DNA of 64,000 bases from Lewinellaceae bacterium (GTDB lineage Bacteria; Bacteroidota; Bacteroidia; Chitinophagales; Saprospiraceae): assembly GCA_020636405.1 (NCBI GenBank), contig JACJXW010000006.1, positions 930,001 through 994,000 of the forward strand, read 5' to 3'. Both the position numbers and the translations under genes were made by a program. Shown here piece after piece: positions 17,897 to 28,227 of the stretch. How positions within the stretch are numbered: the first letter of the stretch is position 1; the number at the start of each line of letters is the position of its first letter. The notes under the pieces are model-generated. The model was not told the DNA's origin and made no database searches. It worked only from the letters and a program-made list of their open reading frames with translations.

Positions 17897-20800
17897 TTAC
17901 TCCGTGATCACTACTTTGGCGTAAAGCACCCTGTATTCTTCCTTCACTCTAACAAAGAATACCCCGGGCGGCATATCAGGCCAATCCATAGCAAGTATTC
18001 CATCTGGAGGGATCTCAACCTTTTGAGTCGGGGAGGTTATCCTGCCCTGAGCATCCAGAACAGAGAGTTCTACGGTTTGCCAATCTCCGGTGAAATTCAA
18101 GTTGAGATGGCCGCCTGATGGGTTAGGAAAAACGGTGATACTTTTTGAGGGCGGCGGTATTTCAGCATTTGTAAAAACGATAACCATATAGTCTATTGAA
18201 ACTGAATCCGAACAGCCATTCTCATCCGTATAGGAATAAGTAAGCGTAAAGCTACCGGTAGCTTCAGGTAGGAAGAAACTGTCCTGCATGAAGGAGCCTG
18301 AAAACATACCACCCGGAGGGATCCCCATCAACTGCAACGTATCTCCAATGTATAAGGTGGTATCTGCAGGGATAAGATCAACAGCTGGCAAAGGGTTCAG
18401 AGCGACGGTTGCCACTTCTGAAGCCGTGGGGTTGTTGGCCACGCAGGGTAGGGAGGAAGTCAGAAAAACCTCGATGAGATTTTCAGCCTGAGCAGGAGTG
18501 AAGGTAAGTTCCAGGCTGTTTTCTCCGGCAGGTTGCCCGTTCACCTCCCATTCGAAGACAGGGCTGGCGCCGCCATTGGAAAAGGCAGCGGTTAGTCCTA
18601 CGGTTTCCCCCTCACAAATGGCAGTATCCAGCGGGGAGATCTGGATGGTAGCAGTAGCCAGAGGGATCACTTCCAGTTGCCAGGAAGCGGAACCTGTACA
18701 CCCGTTCCCATTGGTCACCGTGACATGATACGAACCCGGCGTGCCGGCCTGGGTTATCCTGTTGGTGGTTCCATCCGACCAATGGTATGTTGTATAGCCT
18801 GCTCCTGCATCCAGAGTGGCGGCCTCCCCTTCACAGATACTGGACGGGCCTGTAATAGCAGGCTGGGGTGCGGCAAGTTCCTCCACCGCCATAGCATCGG
18901 AACCTCTGCAGCCATTCTCATCGGTTACCGTTACGCTGTAGGATCCCTGTTGGGTGACTTCGACCACCCTGGAAGTAGCGCCATTGGACCACCTATAGAT
19001 GGCATATCCCGGCCCGGCATCGAGAACTGCCGTTTCCCCCTCACAGAAGCTGGCATCTCCCTGTATCGTAGGTTCCGGAAGAGCGTTTACCTGGATGGTT
19101 AAAGTGTTGGAATATGCCGGTTCAGCATCCAGGCAAGGCTCAGAGGAGAACAACCGGCATTGGACCTGGTCGCCATTGAAAGGTTCGTCGAGCGTAAAAA
19201 CGAAAAAGCTCCCCGATTGCTCCAGGTTGCCGTTGACCAGCCACTCGCACACGGGGTTGTTTCCCTGGTGTTCCGGCTCCAGGAGGAAGGTTACCGGTTC
19301 CCCGGCACAAACACTGGTAGCTGTGGCCTCAATATGGGCTTTTACCATGACGGTATCCGTGGCGGGGATGGAACTAAAATCTGCGAGGTTCTGTAAAATG
19401 GCCGGGTGGCTGGAAAAGAGCTCCCGGATGGAAGTGACGCCACTCAGGGAAGAGAGGTAATTGTGGCCATTGATCAACATCGGGCCCAGGTTGATCCCAA
19501 AACGCGGGACGGAAAGCCAGGGGCCCCGGTAGTTCAGCCCATTGATCAGGGGGTCGTACGAAGCATCCGGATTCAGATGGAAGGCGTCGGGAAAACCGAA
19601 GACGGGCGACCAGAAGCTGTACCGATACGTAGCCTGGAAAAAGGGGTCGAGTTCATTGTAATAATAATCCAGGCAAGCCGCCGCTTCGTCCGGCACAAAA
19701 GGCAAAACAGCGCCGCTCCCATAGACAGCTACGGTTCCATTTTGGCCATTCCCCTGATCCAGGCGTGGACAGTACCCGTAGCTGTGGTAATTGGATACCA
19801 ATACGGAATCGTTTTCGGGAGTGATGAAAACACCGGCCGTGTCCGGCCCCTCACAGGGAGCTGTGCCAAATATCCTGGCGTCATACCCCAGAGCCGCGTA
19901 TGTTTCCCTGCAGGTTTCCAAGTCTTTCAGCAAGGCCTGCCTGGCGTTGTTATAGCGGTCAGCGCTTTCGGGATAAGGCGCATACATCTGTAAAGCATAG
20001 TACGTCGGATTGGATCCTGAAGCGGAGTAAACGTACCCTCCTTCAGGAGAGAAGGGCTTTCGGTACGATGTTTCAAAAAACGGGTTGACAGGAAGGCGGT
20101 GCGTGGGGTCAGGGGAGGACACCGCCAGCAGGAAGGCCAGGTCCAGCCCTTCCGAAAACCAGCCGGCTGTATATTCGGGGAACCCGTGCTCCGGAGTCCA
20201 CTCCACAAACATCCCACCATCATTGGGAGAATACAGGAAATTCCAGTCCGTCATCCTGTACAAAGCGTCCGCCATGCTTTGAATGCTGTCGTTCCAGCTG
20301 AAATACTGCCCGGCGGTGATCACCCCCGGCAACAGCAAGGCATTGGTATTCAGGGAATAGGGCGTTGTAAGGCTTTTTCTTTCCAGCGTGTTGATATCCA
20401 GGAATTGAGCCCAGTTGCCTTTAATAGTGGCGTACTTCAAAGGAGAATTTACTAATTCGAGGGTATTCTCCGCGTGCTGGCAACGATACAGCAAGTTGTA
20501 AAGGATCTCCTGCACCCGGGCTTCGATCTTAGCCGGGTCAACCCACCCTTGCTGATGAGCGATGACACAAGCGCTCAACTGAAAGCCAATGGCATCAACA
20601 GAGATCAGGTCTTTCCAGATATGGCGGTCGAGGGCAAACTTCGAGCCCGGGTCAACCGCTGTCCAGAAATGCCGGAAGCTCACCTCGTTCAGGTAAGCCA
20701 GCAGTTCAGGACCGCTGCCAGGGTTGGGTTTTGCGAACCTTTTTTCCACCAGGTAGAAGTCATCCAGATACAGCGTCCCTTTTTCCAGTATATTAGAGGA

Positions 20801-22879
20801 AACGCCGGGCGCCGGGAAATCCGCCAGGACCAGGCCCATGAACTTGGCCTTCGCCGGATCAAAACAACCGGGAAGTGTTTCCAGAGCAACGGAGATACGC
20901 TGCCATTGGCCCGACGGCGGGATATCGAACACCTGGAAGGAAACCCGGTCATCGGCATCATGCAACTCCAGCTTTAAGGACAAGCTATCCTCTGATTCCA
21001 GCTTGCAAAAGAAAACGATGGAATCGACCTGCCGGTTTCGGAATTCCGGGGCTTCAAAATCAGGAAACAGGCTGGTGAGGTCCAGGCTGGTTTCCTGGTC
21101 ATACCAGCCTCTTTCAAAAGACTCCAGGTACATGCTCCAGCTAAACAAGGGCCCGTATTCTATTTTCAAAGAACGCCCGTAGCCGGACCTGGTAGCCGTT
21201 GTCTCATAACCAATATCCAGAATAGTGGCGCTATTGCCATAGAGGACTCCGCTATTGCCGCCGAAAAGGTTGGAAAAGGTATTCACCCGCCCCACATCAT
21301 CGTCAAAATTCTGGAACGCATGGTAATAGGGGGCGCCGGAGTTGACGTGGACCGTAATGGCATTGGAAAAGACGGGGTTATTGGTAACGCAGCCTTCGGA
21401 AGAAGCCAGCCGGCAGGTGACCACGTCAATATCCTGCAGAGAAGGGGTGGAAAAGGTACTGCCCGAGGATCCGGTGGGCGCCCCGTTGACCTGCCAGGAG
21501 AACTGCGGGGAAGATCCGGCAAACCGGGCATCTGCCGTAAACGTTATCTCTTCTCCGGGGCAAATGCTCCCTCTGTCCGCTTCAATGTGGACGGAAGCGG
21601 AGGCTTGTAAAACAAAACTCACCTTTACCGTATCCGAACCACTGCATCCATTAGCGTGGGTGGCCGTAACCGCGTAAGTGCCGGGAGAAGTTACGGAAAG
21701 AACCCTGCCGGAACTGCCATTCTGCCAATGATAGGTGGAAAACTCCGCCCCGGCATCCAAGGCAACTGGTGTGCCATAGCAAGCAACGACATCCAGGCCA
21801 AGGTCCGGTTTCGAAGAGGCTGTTGCTTCCGGAGTATTGCCAAAACCCCCGATATTCAGGCGCTTGCCGTTTGGAACGGGTTCCAGGGCATAACTCAGCG
21901 AGGGGTCGCCGGCATCAATCAGTGGAGAGCACTTTTTCAGGTGGAAATCTGCCGCTGCCGTATCCTGCACCTGGGGGTCCTGAAACAGGTTGCCTGCCCC
22001 CAATTGGCTCATATCTGCGGAATTGTCAAAAAAGGCATTATATACCACATTTTGAAAGCTCCCCTCGAGGGCATTGGGGAAATTGCTTATGAAAATGTTA
22101 TTGCCGATATAGGCCTGGGTGGCTGCCGGCCAGGCAAAGATGCCTCCACCTTTGGGATCAGGTGCGTTTCCTTTGATGTGGTTGCGGTAGAAGACATTAT
22201 TGCTGATAAAGGGAGAGCCGCTTTCGATACCGATACCGGCGCCCCGGACATCTGGCCCCCAGTTGAAAACCCGGTTCTCTCTAATGATATTATGCGTTAT
22301 CACTGCGTCAGAGTTGATGATCCAGATCCCTCCTCCGAACCTCCAGGTACGGTTGTTGCGGATGTCGTTGTGAGCAATGACAGGAGCTCCTCCTTCGATC
22401 ACAAGCCCATTTCCAGAGAATAGAACAAAGAAATTGTCTGCATACCCTAAGCTGTAATTGTTAATGATCTCATTATTCATGACCTGCACACAGGAATTGA
22501 CACAACGTATACCCACAGGTTCTCCAGTGGAGCAATCATTACCAGGTGCCCCATCAATCGTAAAATCCCGGATAATGGTCCTGGCATTACAATCGATGCA
22601 TTCGATTAAGGGAGCATCTTCACAGCCATTCCTGCGAAGGACAGTAAGCCCTGTGCCGACACCAACAAGAGATACGCCATTCTTCATTTGGAGATGCTCA
22701 ACAAAAACTCCGGCGCTAACCAATACTGTATCCCCGAATTCTGCGGCATCAATGGCGGCCTGGATGGTGGGAAAATCTGCCGGCACCCGGATTGTAGTGG
22801 CGTTTATCGAGGATGGAACCGTTCCGAGTAAAAAGAAAAGGGAGGCTATCTTGGCCAGGAGGGAAGAAGGCTTTTTCAT
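17897..22879 (-). CDS. Giant T9SS-secreted protein: beta-helix, Ig-like domains and GH144-like domain
   Basis: The start chosen is ATG 22879 (MKKPSSLLAK, a signal peptide cut near INA), giving 1660 aa. Order of parts: parallel beta-helix of the pectate-lyase/NosD type (about 30-350, starting ATTIRVPADFPTIQAAIDAA); Ig/PKD-like domains (355-515); a CBM-like beta-sandwich (520-725); an alpha/alpha-toroid like glycoamylase/GH144 enzymes (about 735-1210, SFRHFW..., QYFSWNDSIQSMADALYRMT, YTAGWFSEGLDLAFLLAV, RGPWLSVPRFGINLGPMLI); three further Ig-like repeats with YxWSNG/YHWSDG; and a T9SS type A sorting domain (PNPSGGHLNLNF... to the end). It should be a cell-surface or secreted glucan-active protein. 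GH activity is inferred from fold similarity only. Confidence 0.85.
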   Translation of the reverse strand: MKKPSSLLAKIASLFFLLGTVPSSINATTIRVPADFPTIQAAIDAAEFGDTVLVSAGVFVEHLQMKNGVSLVGVGTGLTVLRRNGCEDAPLIECIDCNARTIIRDFTIDGAPGNDCSTGEPVGIRCVNSCVQVMNNEIINNYSLGYADNFFVLFSGNGLVIEGGAPVIAHNDIRNNRTWRFGGGIWIINSDAVITHNIIRENRVFNWGPDVRGAGIGIESGSPFISNNVFYRNHIKGNAPDPKGGGIFAWPAATQAYIGNNIFISNFPNALEGSFQNVVYNAFFDNSADMSQLGAGNLFQDPQVQDTAAADFHLKKCSPLIDAGDPSLSYALEPVPNGKRLNIGGFGNTPEATASSKPDLGLDVVACYGTPVALDAGAEFSTYHWQNGSSGRVLSVTSPGTYAVTATHANGCSGSDTVKVSFVLQASASVHIEADRGSICPGEEITFTADARFAGSSPQFSWQVNGAPTGSSGSTFSTPSLQDIDVVTCRLASSEGCVTNNPVFSNAITVHVNSGAPYYHAFQNFDDDVGRVNTFSNLFGGNSGVLYGNSATILDIGYETTATRSGYGRSLKIEYGPLFSWSMYLESFERGWYDQETSLDLTSLFPDFEAPEFRNRQVDSIVFFCKLESEDSLSLKLELHDADDRVSFQVFDIPPSGQWQRISVALETLPGCFDPAKAKFMGLVLADFPAPGVSSNILEKGTLYLDDFYLVEKRFAKPNPGSGPELLAYLNEVSFRHFWTAVDPGSKFALDRHIWKDLISVDAIGFQLSACVIAHQQGWVDPAKIEARVQEILYNLLYRCQHAENTLELVNSPLKYATIKGNWAQFLDINTLERKSLTTPYSLNTNALLLPGVITAGQYFSWNDSIQSMADALYRMTDWNFLYSPNDGGMFVEWTPEHGFPEYTAGWFSEGLDLAFLLAVSSPDPTHRLPVNPFFETSYRKPFSPEGGYVYSASGSNPTYYALQMYAPYPESADRYNNARQALLKDLETCRETYAALGYDARIFGTAPCEGPDTAGVFITPENDSVLVSNYHSYGYCPRLDQGNGQNGTVAVYGSGAVLPFVPDEAAACLDYYYNELDPFFQATYRYSFWSPVFGFPDAFHLNPDASYDPLINGLNYRGPWLSVPRFGINLGPMLINGHNYLSSLSGVTSIRELFSSHPAILQNLADFSSIPATDTVMVKAHIEATATSVCAGEPVTFLLEPEHQGNNPVCEWLVNGNLEQSGSFFVFTLDEPFNGDQVQCRLFSSEPCLDAEPAYSNTLTIQVNALPEPTIQGDASFCEGETAVLDAGPGYAIYRWSNGATSRVVEVTQQGSYSVTVTDENGCRGSDAMAVEELAAPQPAITGPSSICEGEAATLDAGAGYTTYHWSDGTTNRITQAGTPGSYHVTVTNGNGCTGSASWQLEVIPLATATIQISPLDTAICEGETVGLTAAFSNGGASPVFEWEVNGQPAGENSLELTFTPAQAENLIEVFLTSSLPCVANNPTASEVATVALNPLPAVDLIPADTTLYIGDTLQLMGIPPGGMFSGSFMQDSFFLPEATGSFTLTYSYTDENGCSDSVSIDYMVIVFTNAEIPPPSKSITVFPNPSGGHLNLNFTGDWQTVELSVLDAQGRITSPTQKVEIPPDGILAMDWPDMPPGVFFVRVKEEYRVLYAKVVITE

Positions 22880-22902
22880 CACTATTTGGTTTTGAAAAAT
22901 AC

Positions 22903-23065
22903 TATACACCCCTCGGTTATCAGAGGTGAAATTTTGGCAAATTTATTTTTGTGGCCTGCAAGGCGAAAAGCACAGGCATAGCCGCAGCTACGGCGAGCAT
23001 TTTCAACGCCGCAGGGCGCAAAAAGAAAGCGACAAAAATCACTTCTGGTGACCGAGGGGTGTATA
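22903..23065. repeat. Palindromic element B (163 bp) between two T9SS genes
   Basis: The ends are 27-bp inverted repeats matching at 24 of 27 positions: 22903-22929 (TATACACCCCTCGGTTATCA and on) and 23039-23065. The interior carries CAAGGCGAAAAGCACAGGCA then TAGCCGCAGCTACGG, similar to element A at 11520-11714. It begins 24 bp before the start codon of the gene at 22879. It could fold into a long hairpin in the mRNA that links the two T9SS genes, or be a MITE. No coding capacity. Confidence 0.65.
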
Positions 23066-23153
23066 ATCCTCTAGAACTACCTGTCCAACCCCGGACAGGT
23101 AGCGGATGGGCTAATCTGCTGATGGTTAGGTACAGTAGCAGGGTGGTGCAGTA

Positions 23154-26100
23154 CTACCTGTAGGTGCTCATCTTCCTTACTCTTATAAGATTCCCTACCT
23201 TAATGGCATAGAAATACGTGCCTGCAGGCAGGAGATCGCCCTTTTGATCCCTGCCATTCCATTCCGTTTCATGGCTTCCAGGAATAAGTTCGCCCAAAGT
23301 TCGGTTATAAACTGTTTTACCTCTGGCGTCAAAAATTTTCAACCAGGCGTTGCCTCTCTGGGTGCTTTGGAATGGAATTATGGTAGTGGTATTAAAGGGG
23401 TTCGGATAATTTTGTCCGATAAGCAGTAGCAGCCTATCCGAGCCGTGTTCTTCAAATGTAGCTCCGATGATCCCTCCCGTTGTTCCCTGTACCGTATCTC
23501 CTCCCGGAAAAACAACAGTATATTCAAAAGGCTCGGTGCCGGTGAAAGGCGCCAATCTCTTGAAAACGATCTCGCATTTACAGTCATCTACCGAGATCTG
23601 GACGTGGTTGGGGTCATATCCCTGAAAAGACCACTCCAGCATAGACGGCGCTACTCCCGGAACAATATCCCATACAGACAGGCGCAATTCATCTCCTTCG
23701 ATAATGATCATATCCGGCATCTCAACAGCTGGCGGATAAGCTGTGGTATTTGCCGATGGGTAATTGAAATCGTTGTTATTGGAAAAGAAGGCATTGCCCA
23801 GCATACTCGGATGAGCTGCCAGCCCCAGTAGCATGGTGGAAAAGTCAATGCCCTGGAGGTCACAAGCCGTCCAAGCTGGGTCTTCCTCACTGAAGCGCCA
23901 CAGAACAGGCGTCTGTGCATCATCCGGTAAATGGTATACCCCGAGCGGGGTTGCATGCAGGTTAAGCAGGTCATTCAGCCCATTGGGGTTTACCGGTATA
24001 AATCCAGCGATGATGTGAGGCGAGCAGAGCGTGCCAGGATGTTCCATAATGTTGTCTGCATTGTAGAAGCTCGGAACAATGTCGCAGGAAGACCCGGCCC
24101 CGAAGCCCCAGACATAACAATACGTATCGGTATTCTTCCGCCACCACAGGGAGTCGACGCGCATGGCGTTATCAAAAAATTGCTGATAGCCAGGGTGGTT
24201 AGTGTAGTAATTGCACAGATAGTGGGTAAACTGATGGACAAAGCCCGAAAGGAAATTTCCCGAAAAATCACTCAACACCTCGATGCCCATAAAATTGGAC
24301 TTCGGCAGCTCAGCAGGATCGGCATAGTGGCCCTCCCACAGTAAATTAGCTATATCATTGTTCCGGAAATCGTTCTTAGCCAGCCAGGCCACCAGCATAT
24401 ACTCATTGTAGGGTTTGGTGAGAAACTGTCCATTTCCTTCACAATCAGAAATGAGGTATATCTCCCCGGTCGCCGGGGTTTCCAGCATAGATTCCCAATC
24501 GGTGGACAAATACAGGGCATCCGCCAGTAAGCCAATAGAATCATTGTTGGAGAAATACTTTTTACAGAACAGTGCTCCGGCGGTGAGGATGCCGGAATCG
24601 ATGCTCGAAAATTCGCTATCCCATTCCTGTGCGCCAGTTTCTGCCTTTATAAAATGCCGGAACCAGCCCGCGCAGTTCCTTTCCGGTTGGAAGCCTGGCC
24701 GCAGGCCGTTCATGCTCTTCAGGGTTTCCAGGGCAAGTTCCTCAGCGTTGGGGATCCAACCCTTAGCGTCGGCGATACAAAGAGCAATGAGCCCCATTCC
24801 CGTTGTAGCCACCGAAACCGGGTGGAACTGTTCTCCATTCAGGTTGATGGCGTCGCTGTAAACACCAGTTTCCGTCCGCAGGAACTCAAAGGCAGCATAA
24901 CTATTTCGGAATAATTTTTCCGGATCGATGGCGCCAGCTGCTTCCACCATCGCCTGGAACTCCTCACTGGACGAAGATATCCCGTTATAGTTTTCCGCGA
25001 CCACCCTCATTTTCAGGGGCAGGCCCCCTGGAAGGGCGTTCGCAGAAAAGGTAAAACTGGCCTGAGGGGAATTGAAGGGGGCATACGTTCTCTCCAGGCA
25101 GTACCAGTCACAGCCCAGGTAGTATTCGAGGCGTACGGATTCGAGGCGTTCGTCGTTGTTTTGAATGGTTGCAGAGACGGTTACATTGCCTTGCAGGGGA
25201 ATAGTGCCTGAAGGAGGGGCGCCATTGACCATTAAATTCTGAGGAATGCCAGGCATGGCAAGGTCGGGGAACTGGTAGCCGGAGGCCCTGAATTCTATTT
25301 CATCTACGTGCAGCACACCGGACAATTTTTGCTGGTAACTGCGCTCGAAAACGATCACGAATTCTCTAATCTCCTCCTCCTCGCCAATTGGCGGAATAAA
25401 GCCCGATAAAGGCAGGGAATAATCCTGCGGGGAAAGGCCAATATTGAAAACCCTGGCAGTATGCCCCAAATCCTCCGATTTCAGTTCCAGTTTGACATTG
25501 CCTGGATTGGTGGAGGAGTGTTCAGCCCATGCCTTCAAATTCAGGGAATGATATTCAGAGAGGTTTTTGCCTATTGGGCCCCACCCGGTCGCATCCCCTC
25601 CCAAAATGAAAAATACACCTCCAAATTCATCTTCTTCGCCATTGTCATAATGGACCTCCAGGTTGTAATCGCAACTGGCAGGAGAAACACCTTGCAAATC
25701 AATGAAGCTCTGATAATTTCCGGTGCTGTCCATTTGAGAGAATTCCCCAATATTTCCGCCAACAGCATCGCTTTTTATCAAATCATTAAAAGGGTCCAAT
25801 TTAACCCGGCCCACAAAGTAACTGCCAAACAGGATCTCGTCAATCTGGATGCTTCCAGCCAGCGGGCTATTATTGGCGTTGGAAGAAAAGTAATCAAACC
25901 CCAGCACCAATTTAACGATATCTGTTCTTTCGGCCAGATTCCAAAAAGCGTCTAAAGGGATTACCACCTTTTGCCATTCGTCAGACGGGCCGCACTCCAA
26001 ATAATTCCATACAGCAACCTTAGCCGATTCTGTATTGTCCTCATTACCATCAATTAATCTTTCCAGCTCAACCTGCAAATAGATGCCGTCTTGAAGCCCT

Positions 26101-26414
26101 CTGATCCAAAAAGATAAATAATTGTAATTTGACAAATTCAGCCGGTCGAGTGGAGAAACCAAACCGGCAAAGCTGGTAATGGTATCCAGGCTTACGTCAA
26201 AATTCATTTGAAGAGATTTTCCCGTATGACAAAAGGCGGGGAAATCATCAATGGTTTCCTTGGTAAAAATGGCATTGGAGTCAAAGGGCATAGTGGGTAA
26301 CCCATCATTATTTAAAGGATGATTGTTGAAATCATCGACTAAATACACTTCCTGAGTTTGAGCCCCAATCCAATAGCTGCAAAACAGGAATAAGAACATC
26401 AAAACCTTATCCAT
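23154..26414 (-). CDS. T9SS-secreted protein with tandem CBM-like domains and GH144-like domain
   Basis: A 1086-aa protein with signal peptide MDKVLMFLFLFCSYWIGAQ. Two beta-sandwich domains of the CIA30/CBM11 kind follow (about 25-200 and 205-380, both ending in an IDEI/VDEIEF strand). An Ig-like domain (395-490) precedes an alpha/alpha-toroid (about 500-900; FRNSYAAFEFLRTETGVYSD, PVSVATTGMGLIALCIADAK, GILTAGALFCKKYFSNNDSI) related to the glycoamylase/GH144 group and to the domain in the 17897 gene. The C-terminus has the classic YPNPFNTTTIIPF, then LPAGTYFYAIKVG, sorting domain. Likely secreted and anchored by the T9SS. It follows the exported protein gene by 39 bp. Confidence 0.85.
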   Translation of the reverse strand: MDKVLMFLFLFCSYWIGAQTQEVYLVDDFNNHPLNNDGLPTMPFDSNAIFTKETIDDFPAFCHTGKSLQMNFDVSLDTITSFAGLVSPLDRLNLSNYNYLSFWIRGLQDGIYLQVELERLIDGNEDNTESAKVAVWNYLECGPSDEWQKVVIPLDAFWNLAERTDIVKLVLGFDYFSSNANNSPLAGSIQIDEILFGSYFVGRVKLDPFNDLIKSDAVGGNIGEFSQMDSTGNYQSFIDLQGVSPASCDYNLEVHYDNGEEDEFGGVFFILGGDATGWGPIGKNLSEYHSLNLKAWAEHSSTNPGNVKLELKSEDLGHTARVFNIGLSPQDYSLPLSGFIPPIGEEEEIREFVIVFERSYQQKLSGVLHVDEIEFRASGYQFPDLAMPGIPQNLMVNGAPPSGTIPLQGNVTVSATIQNNDERLESVRLEYYLGCDWYCLERTYAPFNSPQASFTFSANALPGGLPLKMRVVAENYNGISSSSEEFQAMVEAAGAIDPEKLFRNSYAAFEFLRTETGVYSDAINLNGEQFHPVSVATTGMGLIALCIADAKGWIPNAEELALETLKSMNGLRPGFQPERNCAGWFRHFIKAETGAQEWDSEFSSIDSGILTAGALFCKKYFSNNDSIGLLADALYLSTDWESMLETPATGEIYLISDCEGNGQFLTKPYNEYMLVAWLAKNDFRNNDIANLLWEGHYADPAELPKSNFMGIEVLSDFSGNFLSGFVHQFTHYLCNYYTNHPGYQQFFDNAMRVDSLWWRKNTDTYCYVWGFGAGSSCDIVPSFYNADNIMEHPGTLCSPHIIAGFIPVNPNGLNDLLNLHATPLGVYHLPDDAQTPVLWRFSEEDPAWTACDLQGIDFSTMLLGLAAHPSMLGNAFFSNNNDFNYPSANTTAYPPAVEMPDMIIIEGDELRLSVWDIVPGVAPSMLEWSFQGYDPNHVQISVDDCKCEIVFKRLAPFTGTEPFEYTVVFPGGDTVQGTTGGIIGATFEEHGSDRLLLLIGQNYPNPFNTTTIIPFQSTQRGNAWLKIFDARGKTVYNRTLGELIPGSHETEWNGRDQKGDLLPAGTYFYAIKVGNLIRVRKMSTYR

Positions 26415-26453
26415 GCGAAATGGCGTTTTTCAAAATTTAGAATTGCCCCTCGA

Positions 26454-27470
26454 TCAGTTGATCAATGGGATGATGAATGTTTTAACGGCAAAATCCAAAT
26501 CTCCAGTTTCATTGATTCTGATGCAGTTATCGTTATCATTGTTATCACCGTTATCCTCTCTGGCGGCATCCAAAACGACTTGTCTGCCGGCGAACAGAAA
26601 GATCAAATCTTCCGTTGAAATATCCTCTTCGATGAAGAACTGAAAGTCCCCCCTGTCCGGTCTCAGATGGTCATTGCACCCTGTTCGATCTCTTAAGCCA
26701 AAAAAGTCAGCGATTTTCTGGACATCCGTCCAGGAGGAGAGTTCTATTACTTTTTCATCATCAATGAGCTTACTAATCTTTTTCTTTGCTGTATCTAATC
26801 GGAACTTATCCACCAGAAAACAGGTTCTTTCTTTATTAATGGTGAAACTGATAACCGGTTGCCCGGGAATGCAATCAGGATATGTTTCAATAAACCCGTT
26901 GAATTTACCATCCATATCTATCACCTCCTGGAAGCTGTCTGCCAGCGCGGATAGTTCCCCTTGCCACTTCTCCCGAGCTTTGGGGAGGGCAAGGGTTTTT
27001 TCCGCTACATCTAATGCCTGTAACGCTAATTTCCTACTCGTTAATTCGTAAATGAGGTCAACAAGATCGTAGCCCCCTTCGGCATAGAAAGCAATATCCC
27101 CTTCATTAAAAGCAAGTTTTGGATTGAATTCAGTAGGTACATCGAGGCCTAGTTCCTGCACTATTCTTTTGACATCAGAACAGAAGGTGTTGCAGTGCAA
27201 TTGTTTTTTGATCTGAAAAACCTTCATCAGGGGGTCTTCCACCCTTTTACGCGGGACTTTAAAGCTTACTTCCTTTTTCTCTTCTCTTCCGTTGCTCCCT
27301 TCAACAGGTATTATTTTTGTAAAGACATATTCATCGGTCTCCTGATTAAAAGTAACCTCCTCTTTTTTCGCACTTTTATCCTTTTTCCCCTTTTGCCCCC
27401 ACGCAGGCTGAATGGAAACAGAAAAAGCAAGGAGAAAAGAGAGGAGTACAAAAACAAAATTAGTTTTCAT
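26454..27470 (-). CDS. Exported protein of unknown function
   Basis: From ATG 27470 the protein is 338 aa and opens with a signal peptide (MKTNFVFVLLSFLLAFSVSI, cut near AWGQ). It is lysine-rich just after the signal (KGKKDKSAKKEE), then helical, with no recognised domain. Two cysteines in HCNTFCSD and others in the C-terminal half may form disulfides. The start overlaps the stop of the upstream membrane gene by 11 bp, so translation is coupled. It sits in the secreted-protein cluster and is probably periplasmic, serving the same system as its neighbours. Confidence 0.7.
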   Translation of the reverse strand: MKTNFVFVLLSFLLAFSVSIQPAWGQKGKKDKSAKKEEVTFNQETDEYVFTKIIPVEGSNGREEKKEVSFKVPRKRVEDPLMKVFQIKKQLHCNTFCSDVKRIVQELGLDVPTEFNPKLAFNEGDIAFYAEGGYDLVDLIYELTSRKLALQALDVAEKTLALPKAREKWQGELSALADSFQEVIDMDGKFNGFIETYPDCIPGQPVISFTINKERTCFLVDKFRLDTAKKKISKLIDDEKVIELSSWTDVQKIADFFGLRDRTGCNDHLRPDRGDFQFFIEEDISTEDLIFLFAGRQVVLDAAREDNGDNNDNDNCIRINETGDLDFAVKTFIIPLIN

Positions 27471-28227
27471 TGGACTGTTTTTTAGTTTGTTTGTCATTAT
27501 TTTTTAAGTCTACTCTATCTGAAATACCATCTGCGTTGCAGATAGAATCCAGGTATACAATATTTGAAGTATCCAGTTGTGAAGGCAGGAAGGCTTTTGC
27601 TTTTGAGTAAACATATTTGAACTCCCTTACTTCTTCACAAATGGATCCCTTAATGATTTTCTGATCGACTAATTCGTTTTTATGCATCAGGGCAATATTA
27701 TCGAAAACGTTGAATAAGTAATTAATATCGTAGGTGAATTCCATTTTATTCCTCGCCGTATCATTGTGGCTGTACACGGAATTAAGCGCTCCAAGGAAGC
27801 CGGCCCGGTCTTTTTGTGAAAAGCTTTCCACCGCAAAAAATGCCAGCCTTGCTCTGGCTTCCAGCATTTTATTCTCTTTGACCTGATAGATAGCGTTGAT
27901 TGCTTCTTGCCTCTTATTAAGGTCAATAGCTTCGTCACATTTTCTCAACCCCAGACACAGAGAGGCTAATGCGATAAGAACAGTAATACTATCTATAAAA
28001 ATGCTAAAGCCGTTCATGAAAGCCTGGCTCGGCTTTTTATCATTACCCTTGCCACTTTCACCTGTAGAAGGTTGCCCCTCAGCAACGCCTCGGGCCTTGT
28101 CCTGATCCGGACTCTGGGCTTGCTGATCAATCTCAGTACTTTCACTGGTAGTCTCCACGTCTTTCTTTTCCTCCTTAGCCATATCCTCCGCACTATCTAA
28201 ATTTGGATCCTTATCTTCCATATTCAT
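27460..28227 (-). CDS. Single-pass membrane protein of unknown function
   Basis: A 255-aa protein. The first 65 residues are very polar and acidic. A membrane segment lies at about 72-92 (NGFSIFIDSITVLIALASLC). The remainder is helical with many charged residues and would lie on the other side of the inner membrane. No family is recognised. It starts inside the TAATG that ends the upstream lipoprotein gene (1-bp overlap) and overlaps the exported protein gene by 11 bp, so all three are one translational unit. Confidence 0.7.
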   Translation of the reverse strand: MNMEDKDPNLDSAEDMAKEEKKDVETTSESTEIDQQAQSPDQDKARGVAEGQPSTGESGKGNDKKPSQAFMNGFSIFIDSITVLIALASLCLGLRKCDEAIDLNKRQEAINAIYQVKENKMLEARARLAFFAVESFSQKDRAGFLGALNSVYSHNDTARNKMEFTYDINYLFNVFDNIALMHKNELVDQKIIKGSICEEVREFKYVYSKAKAFLPSQLDTSNIVYLDSICNADGISDRVDLKNNDKQTKKQSNEN

